Source of the DNA: Luteimonas terricola
GTDB taxonomy: Bacteria > Pseudomonadota > Gammaproteobacteria > Xanthomonadales > Xanthomonadaceae
Direction: 5' to 3'
DNA: 64,000 nucleotides
NCBI RefSeq assembly: GCF_004352845.1
Contig: NZ_SJRX01000008.1
Coordinates: 62,001-126,000 of the forward strand
This document shows positions 57,650 through 64,000 of the stretch, piece by piece; the first letter of the stretch is position 1; every line of letters starts with the position of its first letter. The notes beneath the pieces were generated by a model. It ran no database searches. It worked only from the letters and a program-made list of their open reading frames with translations, and was not told where the DNA came from. The translations under genes were made by a program, and so were the position numbers.

Positions 57650-58246
57650 TCAGGCCGGAAGCAGGGCGCGCGCCTGCAGCCAGGCGCGGGCGTCCCCGGC
57701 GTCACGTTCGAACCAGGCGCGGGTGGAGCCGAGCCGGAAGCTGTAGCCCCAGGTGTCCATGTCCGCCATCAGCCGGTTGCGCCCGACGCCGGGCAGGGCG
57801 TCGGCAAGGACGATCTGCAGGTAGCAGCTCGCGTCCTCCTCGGGCACGGAATCGGTGGCGTCGGTGTGCACGAGCGCGCGGCGCTCGGGCGGCAGCACGA
57901 TCAGGTGGCAGGCTTCGTGCAGCATGGAATGCACGGGCGTATCGCCGCGCGCGTAGACCGTGCAGCCGATGATGCCGGCCTCGGGCTCGCCCCAATAGCT
58001 GCCGGGAATCGGTGCGCCATCCTCGACGCCGACCAGCTCCAGCCCGTGCTCCGCAAGCAGCGCGGCCGCATCGGCAACGCCGATGTCCCGCAGCAGCAGC
58101 ACCTCCGCGTCACCGCTTGCCGCGGCCACTCCTGCAGGAGCAGCTGCAGCTGCGATCGGGGTTGCGACCTGCTCGGCCATGGTGTCCGGACTGGGCTCTG
58201 CAACAGTCGCAGCTGTGGCTGCTCCTGCGGAAGCATCGCGGGTCAT
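57650..58246 (-). CDS. small HExxH protein, possible metalloprotease
   Basis: A 198-aa protein that I do not recognise by name. The C-terminal two thirds are well folded-looking: SYWGEPEAGIIGCTVYARGD, then PVHSMLHEACHLIVLPPERR with HEACH (about residues 110-114) as a candidate zinc site, and YLQIVLADALPG. The N-terminal 45 residues are Ala-rich and are encoded by an inverted pair of REP-like repeats (58133-58158 and 58207-58228), so the true start could be further downstream. It lies 16 bp after minE on the same strand. No signal peptide is evident. Protease function is inferred only from the motif. Confidence 0.72.
   Translation of the reverse strand: MTRDASAGAATAATVAEPSPDTMAEQVATPIAAAAAPAGVAAASGDAEVLLLRDIGVADAAALLAEHGLELVGVEDGAPIPGSYWGEPEAGIIGCTVYARGDTPVHSMLHEACHLIVLPPERRALVHTDATDSVPEEDASCYLQIVLADALPGVGRNRLMADMDTWGYSFRLGSTRAWFERDAGDARAWLQARALLPA
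58133..58228. repeat. inverted REP-like pair inside a coding sequence
   Basis: TGCAGGAGCAGCTGCAGCTGCG at 58133-58154 and the opposed TCGCAGCTGTGGCTGCTCCTGC at 58207-58228 form an imperfect inverted repeat that resembles the GTAGGAGCGGC-type REPs of this family. Both lie in the 5' part of the HExxH-protein gene and encode its Ala-rich region. Confidence 0.5.
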
Positions 58247-58262
58247 GGGGAGCTGCGCGCGC

Positions 58263-58526
58263 TCAGCCGACGGTCGCGCGCTCGTCGGTCAGGGCCACGC
58301 TGATGTCGAGCACGTCGTGGTCGCCGTCCTTGATCAGGTCGACCTTGACCGCGTCGACGTCGACGCTGACGTACTTGCGGATCACTTCCAGCAGTTCGCG
58401 CTGCAGCAGCGGCAGGTAGTCCGGCGCGCCGCGCGAGCTGCGCTCCTGCGCGACGATGATCCGCAAGCGCTCCTTGGCGATCGACGCGGTGTTCTTCTTC
58501 GGCTTGAGGAAATCGAACATGCCCAT
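58263..58526 (-). CDS. minE: cell division topological specificity factor MinE
   Basis: An 87-aa MinE. The N-terminal amphipathic membrane helix and MinD-binding region read [20 protein letters not shown] and [10 protein letters not shown]; the dimeric C-terminal domain contains [19 protein letters not shown] and [20 protein letters not shown]. MinE stimulates MinD ATPase and drives pole-to-pole oscillation. It follows minD by 3 bp. ATG 58526 or 58520. Confidence 0.95.
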   Translation of the reverse strand: MGMFDFLKPKKNTASIAKERLRIIVAQERSSRGAPDYLPLLQRELLEVIRKYVSVDVDAVKVDLIKDGDHDVLDISVALTDERATVG

Positions 58527-58529
58527 GCC

Positions 58530-59339
58530 TCAACCTCCGAACAGCTTGCTGAAGAAACCCTTCTTCTCCAGCTGGATGAAGCGCATCGGCCGCTCCTCGC
58601 CCATGATCCGGGCGACGGCGTCGTCATAGGCTTGCCCGGCCTCGGATTCCATGTCCAGGATCACCGGTTCGCCCTTGTTGGAGGCGTTGAGCACGTCGCC
58701 CGACTCCGGGATCACGCCCACGGTCTTCAGGCCGAGGACGTCCTCGACGTCGGTGATCGACAGCATTTCGCCATCGCCCACGCGCTGCGGGTTGTAGCGG
58801 GTGAGCAGCAGGTGCGAGGTGATCGACTCGCCCGCCTCGGCCCTGCGGGTCTTGGAGTCCAGCAGGCCGATGATGCGGTCGGAGTCGCGCACCGAGGAAA
58901 CCTCGGGATTGACCACGACAACCGCCTGGTCGGCGAAGTACATGGCCAGGAACGCGCCCTTCTCGATGCCGGCCGGGGAGTCGCAGACGATGTAGTCGAA
59001 GCCGTCGGCGTCGAGCTCCTTCAGCACTTTCTCCACGCCGTCGCGGTTGAGCGCGTCCTTGTCGCGGGTCTGCGACGCCGCGAGGATATACAGGGTGTCG
59101 AAGCGCTTGTCCTTGATCATCGCCTGCTTCAGCGTGGCCTCGCCCTGGGTGACGTTGACGAAGTCGTACACCACGCGGCGCTCGCAGCCCATGATCAGGT
59201 CGAGGTTGCGCAGGCCGACATCGAAGTCGATGACCGCGACCTTCTTGCCGCGCCGCGCCAGGCCGCAGGCCAGGCTCGCGCTGGTGGTTGTCTTGCCGAC
59301 GCCGCCCTTCCCGGACGTGACTACGATGATCTCGGCCAA
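58530..59339 (-). CDS. minD: septum site-determining ATPase MinD
   Basis: A 269-aa deviant-Walker ATPase: P-loop IIVVTSGKGGVGKTTTSASL, VIDFDVGLRNLDLIMG, YIVCDSPAGIEKGA, VNPEVSSVRDSDRIIGLL, and the C-terminal amphipathic membrane-targeting helix (KKGFFSKLFGG). The start is a TTG (LAEIIVVTSG) preceded by CAGGAG at ideal spacing; no ATG is possible near there. It recruits MinC to the membrane and oscillates with MinE. Confidence 0.97.
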   Translation of the reverse strand: MAEIIVVTSGKGGVGKTTTSASLACGLARRGKKVAVIDFDVGLRNLDLIMGCERRVVYDFVNVTQGEATLKQAMIKDKRFDTLYILAASQTRDKDALNRDGVEKVLKELDADGFDYIVCDSPAGIEKGAFLAMYFADQAVVVVNPEVSSVRDSDRIIGLLDSKTRRAEAGESITSHLLLTRYNPQRVGDGEMLSITDVEDVLGLKTVGVIPESGDVLNASNKGEPVILDMESEAGQAYDDAVARIMGEERPMRFIQLEKKGFFSKLFGG

Positions 59340-59362
59340 AGTCTGTCTCCTGTATGCGCGCT

Positions 59363-60169
59363 TCAGTCGAGCGCTGCTATTTTCAGCTGGTCGCCATCCA
59401 GCCAGACCTGCACGGCCTTGCCGCGCAGGTCTGCGGGGATGTCTTCCAGCACCTTGTAGTGTCCAGCGACAGCCACGAGTTCGGCATGGAACTCGCGGCA
59501 GAAGATACGCGCCCGGGCATTGCCCTGCGCGCCGGCGAGCGCGCGACCGCGCAGCGCACCGTAGATATGAATGGAGCCGTCGGCGATGACCTCGGCGCCG
59601 GCGCCCACGGCGGCCAGCACGGTGAGGTCGCGGTTGTCGGCATAGACCTGCTGGCCCGAGCGCACCGCGCTGGCCTGGATCAGGCCGGGGCCACCGTTGC
59701 CCGCGGGCGGTTCGACCGCGGCGGACGTGGCCGCGCGGGACCGTTCCGCGGCCGGCTGCGCGGCGGGAGCCGCTTCGGGAGGCGCGGCCGCGGTTGTGCC
59801 GCCACCGGCGGGTTCGTACTGGGCGCGGAACTTGGCCAGCAGCGGCAGGCCGAGTTCGATGGCCAGCTGCTCGTTCTCGCTGTTGCCCCAGGCCAGGGCC
59901 ACGGGCAGGGCACCGGCCGCGCGCAGGGCGTCGAGCAGGGCGCGCGCGGTTTCGGTGTCGGGCAGTGCGGACAGGCCGCCGAAATCGACCACCACCGCGC
60001 CGCGGCCGAACAGCTTGGGCGCGCGCTGCACGCGATCGCGCATCTCGGCGGCGAGGCGTTCGACGTCGAGGCTGCGGATGCGCAGGTTGGCGATGCCGAC
60101 CTGGCCGATCTTGAGCTCGCCGGCGGGCTCGAAGCTCACGGCGGGTGCGCCCTGGGCCTTCGCCATCAT
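59363..60169 (-). CDS. minC: septum site-determining protein MinC
   Basis: A 268-aa inhibitor of FtsZ polymerisation. The N-terminal domain (about 1-110) has VVVDFGGLSALPDTETARALLD; an Ala/Pro-rich linker (about 125-165) follows; the C-terminal beta-helix domain shows SGQQVYADNRDLTVLAAVGAGAEVIADGSIHIYGALRGRALAGAQG (seen in part) and ARIFCREFHAELVAVAG. Its ATG overlaps the stop of the GNAT gene (ATGA). The order minC-minD-minE is standard. Confidence 0.95.
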   Translation of the reverse strand: MMAKAQGAPAVSFEPAGELKIGQVGIANLRIRSLDVERLAAEMRDRVQRAPKLFGRGAVVVDFGGLSALPDTETARALLDALRAAGALPVALAWGNSENEQLAIELGLPLLAKFRAQYEPAGGGTTAAAPPEAAPAAQPAAERSRAATSAAVEPPAGNGGPGLIQASAVRSGQQVYADNRDLTVLAAVGAGAEVIADGSIHIYGALRGRALAGAQGNARARIFCREFHAELVAVAGHYKVLEDIPADLRGKAVQVWLDGDQLKIAALD

Positions 60170-60762
60170 CGGGTTCCCGTCGCCAGGCGGGCTTCGTCGG
60201 CCGGCCGCGGCTGCGTGAGCCAGGGCTCGTCGGGCAGGGCGTCGCCATAGGTGTCGCGGACCCAGGCGTAGCTGCACATGCCCTTGGTCAGCATCGAGGC
60301 GCGGATGCCGGTGCCCGGCATCACGTGCTGGCCGACCTCGCGGAAGCCGAAGCTGCCGTGGAAGATGCGCGCGGTGTCGCTGTCGTGCTCGACGAAGACC
60401 TCGCAGGCCAGCACCGGGTAGCGGAGTTCGGCATAGCCCTGGACGTCGGCGTAGATCGTGCGGCCCACGCCACCGCCACGGCGGCGGCTGGCGACGACCA
60501 CGCGGTCGATGTACATGAAGTCCGGATGGCGCTCGGCGAACCAGCCGAAGTTGCTGCTGTCGTGGCCACGGCGCGAGCCGAAGCCGACCAGGAACCCGGC
60601 CAGGGTGCCGTCGCGCTCGGCCACCCGGAAATAATCCGCGCTGTTGAAAAACTGGCGCAGGCGGGCCGAATCGAGCGGCAGGATGGAGGGACCGGCGGCA
60701 TTGTTCAGGGCAAGGACGGAATCCAGCTCGTGCTCGCGCACGTCGCGGACGACAATCGACAT
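60166..60762 (-). CDS. GNAT family N-acetyltransferase
   Basis: A 198-aa acetyltransferase. The GNAT fold is seen in YFRVAERDGTLAGFLVGFG, MYIDRVVVASRRRGGGVGRTIYADV (acetyl-CoA loop RRRGGGVG) and ARIFHGSFGFREVGQHVM. The substrate is unknown. It starts MSIVVRDVREHELDSVL and ends translationally coupled to minC, so it leads the min operon. Confidence 0.88.
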   Translation of the reverse strand: MSIVVRDVREHELDSVLALNNAAGPSILPLDSARLRQFFNSADYFRVAERDGTLAGFLVGFGSRRGHDSSNFGWFAERHPDFMYIDRVVVASRRRGGGVGRTIYADVQGYAELRYPVLACEVFVEHDSDTARIFHGSFGFREVGQHVMPGTGIRASMLTKGMCSYAWVRDTYGDALPDEPWLTQPRPADEARLATGTR

Positions 60763-60921
60763 TCCAGACTCCGTGGTGTGACCAATGACGCCAACGTGGC
60801 GGGCGAGGGCGTGGGGCCAGCGCGTCGCGTTCGTCGACTTCGGGCGATTATCGCATGGCCCCGTTGCGTCGGGTGACCGCGGGCATGACTTCCGGACCGT
60901 AGCCGGGGCGTCGCTTGCGCC

Positions 60922-60927
60922 TACCAT
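60922..60927 (+). promoter_or_regulatory. candidate -10 box, leaderless kinase gene
   Basis: TACCAT ends 6 bases before the kinase ATG (60934), with no Shine-Dalgarno sequence between. The 171-bp divergent gap (60763-60933) otherwise shows no feature that I can name. Confidence 0.3.
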
Positions 60928-60933
60928 GCGGGC

Positions 60934-62160
60934 ATGCTCCAGCGTTTCGACCACAACCGGCTGCTGCGTTACGCGGGACTGTTCACCTGGGCGGTGATCG
61001 GCCTGCCATTGCTGCTGCTGACCCTGCCCCAGCCGGACCGCGACGGCGTGGCCGCAGCGGTCGCCCCGGGGGCGATCCAGGCCTGGGTGGCGTGGGCGGT
61101 CTTCGGTTCCAGCTATGCCTGGCTCACCCGGGGACTGGGCCGGCAGCGGGTCGGGGGCGTGGACCGGACGCTGCTGGCGGGCCTCGCCGGTGGCGCGATC
61201 GCGATCAGCTACTACAGCCAGAGCGGCCTGGGCAGCATCCTGCTGATGGTGGTGGCCAGCGTGCTGCCCTGGGTGCTTCCCGTGTGGCAGGGCGTGGCCC
61301 TGCTGGTGCTGTGCGAATTCGTGATCGTGCCGGTGTACGTGCGCGGATTCGACTTCTCCTGGGCCGAGGCGGTGCTCCAGGCCAGCCTGTACGTGGGGTT
61401 CACCGGCTTCGCCTTCGTCACCGGCCTGGTCGCGCGCCAGCAGGCCCAGGCCCGGGACGAGCAGCGCCGCCTGAATGCGGAATTGCGCGCCACCCGCGCG
61501 CTGCTGGCCGAAAGCGTGCGGGTCAACGAACGCACCCGGATCTCCCGCGAGCTGCACGACCTGCTCGGCCACCACCTGACCGCGCTGAGCCTGAACCTGG
61601 AGGTCGCCAACCACCTCACCCAGGGCAAGGCCCAGGAACACGTCGGGCAGGCGCACACCCTGGCCAAGCTGCTGCTTTCCGATGTCCGCGAGGCGGTCAG
61701 CCAGATCCGCGGCAACGAGACCATCGACATGGCCGCGACCCTGGAGCCGCTGGCCGGCAACGTGCCGGGGCTGACGGTGGAGATGCGCCTGCCGCGGCCG
61801 TTCCCGATGGAAGACCCCGAGCGCGCGCACGTATTGCTGCGCTGCACCCAGGAGATCATCACCAACGCCGTGCGCCACGCCCAGGCCAGCGTGCTGCACC
61901 TGCAGTACGCGCTGGAGCGCGGCGCGGTGCGCCTGGTGGCCCGCGACGACGGCCGCGGCGCCGACGGTTTCACCGCCGGCAACGGCCTGCGCGGCATGCG
62001 CGAGCGGCTGTCGGCGTATGGTGGCGAGGTCGAGGCGGAAACCGCCCCGGGGCAGGGCTTCACCCTGCGCCTGCGCCTGCCCCTGGACGACATCGCGGAC
62101 ATCGCGGTACCCGTGGCGGAGCCGTCCGGCCCGCCGCAAACCACTACGGAGGCGACATGA
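60934..62160 (+). CDS. sensor histidine kinase (HisKA_3, DesK/NarL-partner type)
   Basis: A 408-aa membrane kinase. Five or six N-terminal transmembrane helices (about 10-165) end in a coiled linker (ARQQAQARDEQRRLNAELRA). The HisKA_3 dimerisation domain has RISRELHDLLGHHLTALSLN (phospho-His about 208), and HATPase_c has QEIITNAVRHAQAS and DDGRGADGFTAGNGLRGMRERL. This is the layout of DesK-like kinases that sense membrane state. The adjacent LuxR-type regulator starts inside its stop codon (ATGA), so the pair is certain. The signal is unknown. Confidence 0.92.
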   Translation: MLQRFDHNRLLRYAGLFTWAVIGLPLLLLTLPQPDRDGVAAAVAPGAIQAWVAWAVFGSSYAWLTRGLGRQRVGGVDRTLLAGLAGGAIAISYYSQSGLGSILLMVVASVLPWVLPVWQGVALLVLCEFVIVPVYVRGFDFSWAEAVLQASLYVGFTGFAFVTGLVARQQAQARDEQRRLNAELRATRALLAESVRVNERTRISRELHDLLGHHLTALSLNLEVANHLTQGKAQEHVGQAHTLAKLLLSDVREAVSQIRGNETIDMAATLEPLAGNVPGLTVEMRLPRPFPMEDPERAHVLLRCTQEIITNAVRHAQASVLHLQYALERGAVRLVARDDGRGADGFTAGNGLRGMRERLSAYGGEVEAETAPGQGFTLRLRLPLDDIADIAVPVAEPSGPPQTTTEAT

Positions 62161-62834
62161 CGACCACCGCAAGCCCCGCGGCCCCCGGCTCCGTGATCCG
62201 CGTATGCCTGGTCGACGACCAGACCCTGGTGCGCCAGGGCATCCGCTCGCTGCTGGCGCTCGACGGCGGCATCGAGGTGGTGGCCGAGGCCGTGGACGGC
62301 CGCCAGGCGGTGGAGATCATCCCCGGCGTCGCCCCGGACGTGGTGCTGATGGACATGCGCATGCCGGCGATGTCCGGGCTGGAGGCGCTGCAGGCGCTGT
62401 CCCAGGCCGGCACGCTGCCGCCCACGATCATCCTGACCACCTTCGATGACGACCAGCTGGTCCTGGCCGGGCTCAAGGCCGGGGCCAAGGGCTACCTGCT
62501 CAAGGACGTGTCGCTGGAGCAGCTGGTCGGGGCCATCCGCACGGTGGCCGGGGGCGGCTCGCTGGTGCAGCCGGCGGTCACCCAGCGCCTGCTGTCCGGC
62601 CTGGAGCACATGCGCAACGACTTCGTCAGCCTCGACCGCCCGGACCCGCTCACCGACCGCGAGACCGAGATCCTGCGCCTGATGGCCTCGGGCTTCTCCA
62701 ACAAGGAGATCGCCAATTCGCTGGGCGTGGCCGAAGGCACGATCAAGAACCACGTGTCCAACATCCTCAGCAAGCTCGGGGTCCGCGATCGTACCCGCGC
62801 GGTGCTCAAGGCATTCGAGCTGCAACTGGTCTGA
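62157..62834 (+). CDS. NarL/LuxR-type response regulator
   Basis: A 225-aa DNA-binding response regulator. The receiver domain has RVCLVDDQTLVRQGIRSLL, phospho-acceptor Asp in VVLMDMRMPAMSGLEAL, TTFDDDQLVLAGLKAGAKGYLLKD. The LuxR helix-turn-helix has LTDRETEILRLMASGFSNKEIANSLGVAEGTIKNHVSNILSKLGVRDRTRA (seen in part). It overlaps the kinase gene by ATGA. It is a transcription factor responding to the kinase; the regulon is unknown. Confidence 0.95.
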   Translation: MTTTASPAAPGSVIRVCLVDDQTLVRQGIRSLLALDGGIEVVAEAVDGRQAVEIIPGVAPDVVLMDMRMPAMSGLEALQALSQAGTLPPTIILTTFDDDQLVLAGLKAGAKGYLLKDVSLEQLVGAIRTVAGGGSLVQPAVTQRLLSGLEHMRNDFVSLDRPDPLTDRETEILRLMASGFSNKEIANSLGVAEGTIKNHVSNILSKLGVRDRTRAVLKAFELQLV

Positions 62835-62982
62835 GCGCGGCGCCGCCGCGTGCCCGCCGGCCCCGGTCGCAGCCGGATGTGGAAAAATGCGCGTCGCGAA
62901 GGTCGCGGCGACGCCGGCAATCTTGCTAGGATTGCCCGTCTGCGCCCCGGCCTCGGCCGGTCCTGGTCCCGGAGAACCCTGA

Positions 62983-64000
62983 ATGACCCGTTTGCTTGAG
63001 CTCCTGATTTCCCTGGCGATCGTCGCCGTGCTGTTCCTGCTCGTCGGCGTGCTGCTGCCGTCCAGCCGCTCCCTGACCGAAAATGTCGAGACCAATCGCA
63101 GGATGGCGATCGTGTTCGACACGCTCAACAGCTTCAAGCGCTTCGACGACTGGCATCCCTTTGCGCTGGGCCAGGTGAAGCTCAACCGCTCGGGCCCGGA
63201 CGATGGCGTCGGCGCGCGCATCGACTACGACTCCGAAGTGTCGGGCGTGGGCAAGGGCAGCTGGGAGATCGTCGAGTCCGATCACGATTCGCGCGTGGTC
63301 TACAGGATCGAGGACAACAAGCGCGGCTCTGACAAGTCGACCTCGTTCACCCTGAAGCCGACCGGTCGCGGTGGCCGCAACATCGAGATCACCCAGGACT
63401 ACAAGGTCGACTACGGCTGGAACCTGCTCGGCCGCTACGCCGGCCTGTATGTCAGCCGCAACGTCGGCGACACCATGAAGCTCGGCCTTGGCCGCCTGAG
63501 CAACATGCTGGCCTCGGTGCCGAACTTCGACTACCGCGTCGAGGGCTCGAACCTGACCGGCCTGGAGATCGCGGAAATCCCGGCCGAGAACCTGCTGGTG
63601 GTCAACGCCGGCGCGATCGAGCGCAACAACGAAGTCATCAAGAAGGCGATGAAGGACAACGTCGAGTGGATCGCGCGCACCATGGCCGCGAGCGACCTCG
63701 AGCCGGTCGGCCCGGTGCGCATCGTGACCACCGAGTTCGCGCGTGAGACCTACACCTTCGACGTCGTCCAGGCCGTGCGCCGCAAGGGTACCGCCAGCGA
63801 GGCCGACGCCGTGGCCGATGGCGCCGATGCGGCGGGCGAAGCCGCCGACGAAGCAGTGGAAGGCGGCCAGGCGCCCGTCGCGCCGACCTTTGTGGTGACC
63901 GGGTCGGAAGCCATCGACGAGGCGTCGATCGAGCTGCTGGGTCCGGTGACCTACGTGCGCAGCGAGCCGACGCGCGTGGTCCGCGCCAGCTACAAGGGCT
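62983..64000 (+). CDS. SRPBCC family protein, 3' truncated by window end
   Basis: A protein of at least 339 aa continues past the window. It has one N-terminal transmembrane helix (about 5-24, LELLISLAIVAVLFLLVGVLL), then a START/SRPBCC (polyketide-cyclase-like) domain with NRRMAIVFDTLNSFKRFDDWHPF, GVGKGSWEIVESDHDSRVVYRIE (seen in part) and YAGLYVSRNVGDTMKLGLGRL. The C-terminal part (from about 190) resembles GyrI-like or effector-binding sequence, with an Ala/Asp/Glu-rich insert (ASEADAVADGADAAGEAADE). It has a GGAG at 62971-62974. Probably membrane-attached and lipid- or ligand-binding; function unknown. Confidence 0.8.
   Translation, partial: MTRLLELLISLAIVAVLFLLVGVLLPSSRSLTENVETNRRMAIVFDTLNSFKRFDDWHPFALGQVKLNRSGPDDGVGARIDYDSEVSGVGKGSWEIVESDHDSRVVYRIEDNKRGSDKSTSFTLKPTGRGGRNIEITQDYKVDYGWNLLGRYAGLYVSRNVGDTMKLGLGRLSNMLASVPNFDYRVEGSNLTGLEIAEIPAENLLVVNAGAIERNNEVIKKAMKDNVEWIARTMAASDLEPVGPVRIVTTEFARETYTFDVVQAVRRKGTASEADAVADGADAAGEAADEAVEGGQAPVAPTFVVTGSEAIDEASIELLGPVTYVRSEPTRVVRASYKG

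Overview
This is a GC-rich (roughly 70%) chromosomal window from a gammaproteobacterium of the Xanthomonadaceae/Lysobacteraceae type, most like Luteimonas or Lysobacter. The inference rests on the protein families, on the gene orders pyrG-kdsA-eno-ftsB-ispD-ispF-truD-surE-pcm and hfq-hflX-hflK-hflC-purA, on an Xcc1710-like protein, on a periplasmic M2 dipeptidase, and on REP-like repeats. No database search was run. I saw no tRNA, rRNA, CRISPR array, prophage or complete insertion sequence.

Layout. 1-11.5 kb is housekeeping: the end of pyrG, kdsA flanked on both sides by related inverted-repeat elements, eno, the divisome gene ftsB, the MEP-pathway genes ispD and ispF, truD, a small lipoprotein, an Smr protein, surE, pcm, an ExoD-like protein, nlpD, an Xcc1710-like protein, yhbY and rlmE. 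11.5-23 kb holds ftsH, a repeat-rich gap, folP, putP, miaA, hfq, hflX, hflK, hflC, a DUF2065 protein and purA. 23-26.2 kb is more accessory: a lower-GC M23 peptidase, a lipoprotein with a Cys-rich helix-turn-helix regulator, and a remnant of an RND pump. 26-33 kb contains a Fur-box-preceded siderophore receptor operon (receptor, DUF3649, PepSY, DUF3325), a LigB-type dioxygenase and a MATE exporter.

33-36 kb is a compact minus-strand signalling cassette with all genes overlapping: a small helical protein, a double-domain KaiC-like ATPase and a soluble histidine kinase. It is followed by a large catalase (katE) and an unknown protein. 39-43.6 kb is a copper/denitrification islet: a three-cupredoxin nitrite reductase (nirK) facing a DUF2946 protein and an OprC/NosA-type copper receptor across two FNR/DNR-like boxes. 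43.6-46.5 kb is an arsenic resistance cluster (arsC, arsH, arsR, arsB). A FUSC exporter, the ergothioneine genes egtB-egtD, and gcvP behind a tandem glycine riboswitch follow. The window ends with a Bcr/CflA exporter, an M2 peptidase, a small HExxH protein, minE-minD-minC, a GNAT acetyltransferase, a DesK/DesR-like two-component pair and a truncated SRPBCC protein.

The observations I rate highest are: two structured repeats between ftsH and folP whose interior-loop sequences are conserved while all their stems have changed; the KaiC-like cassette, which has lost the KaiC phosphosites; the nirK/copper-receptor divergent promoter; and the pair of inverted-repeat elements bracketing kdsA.
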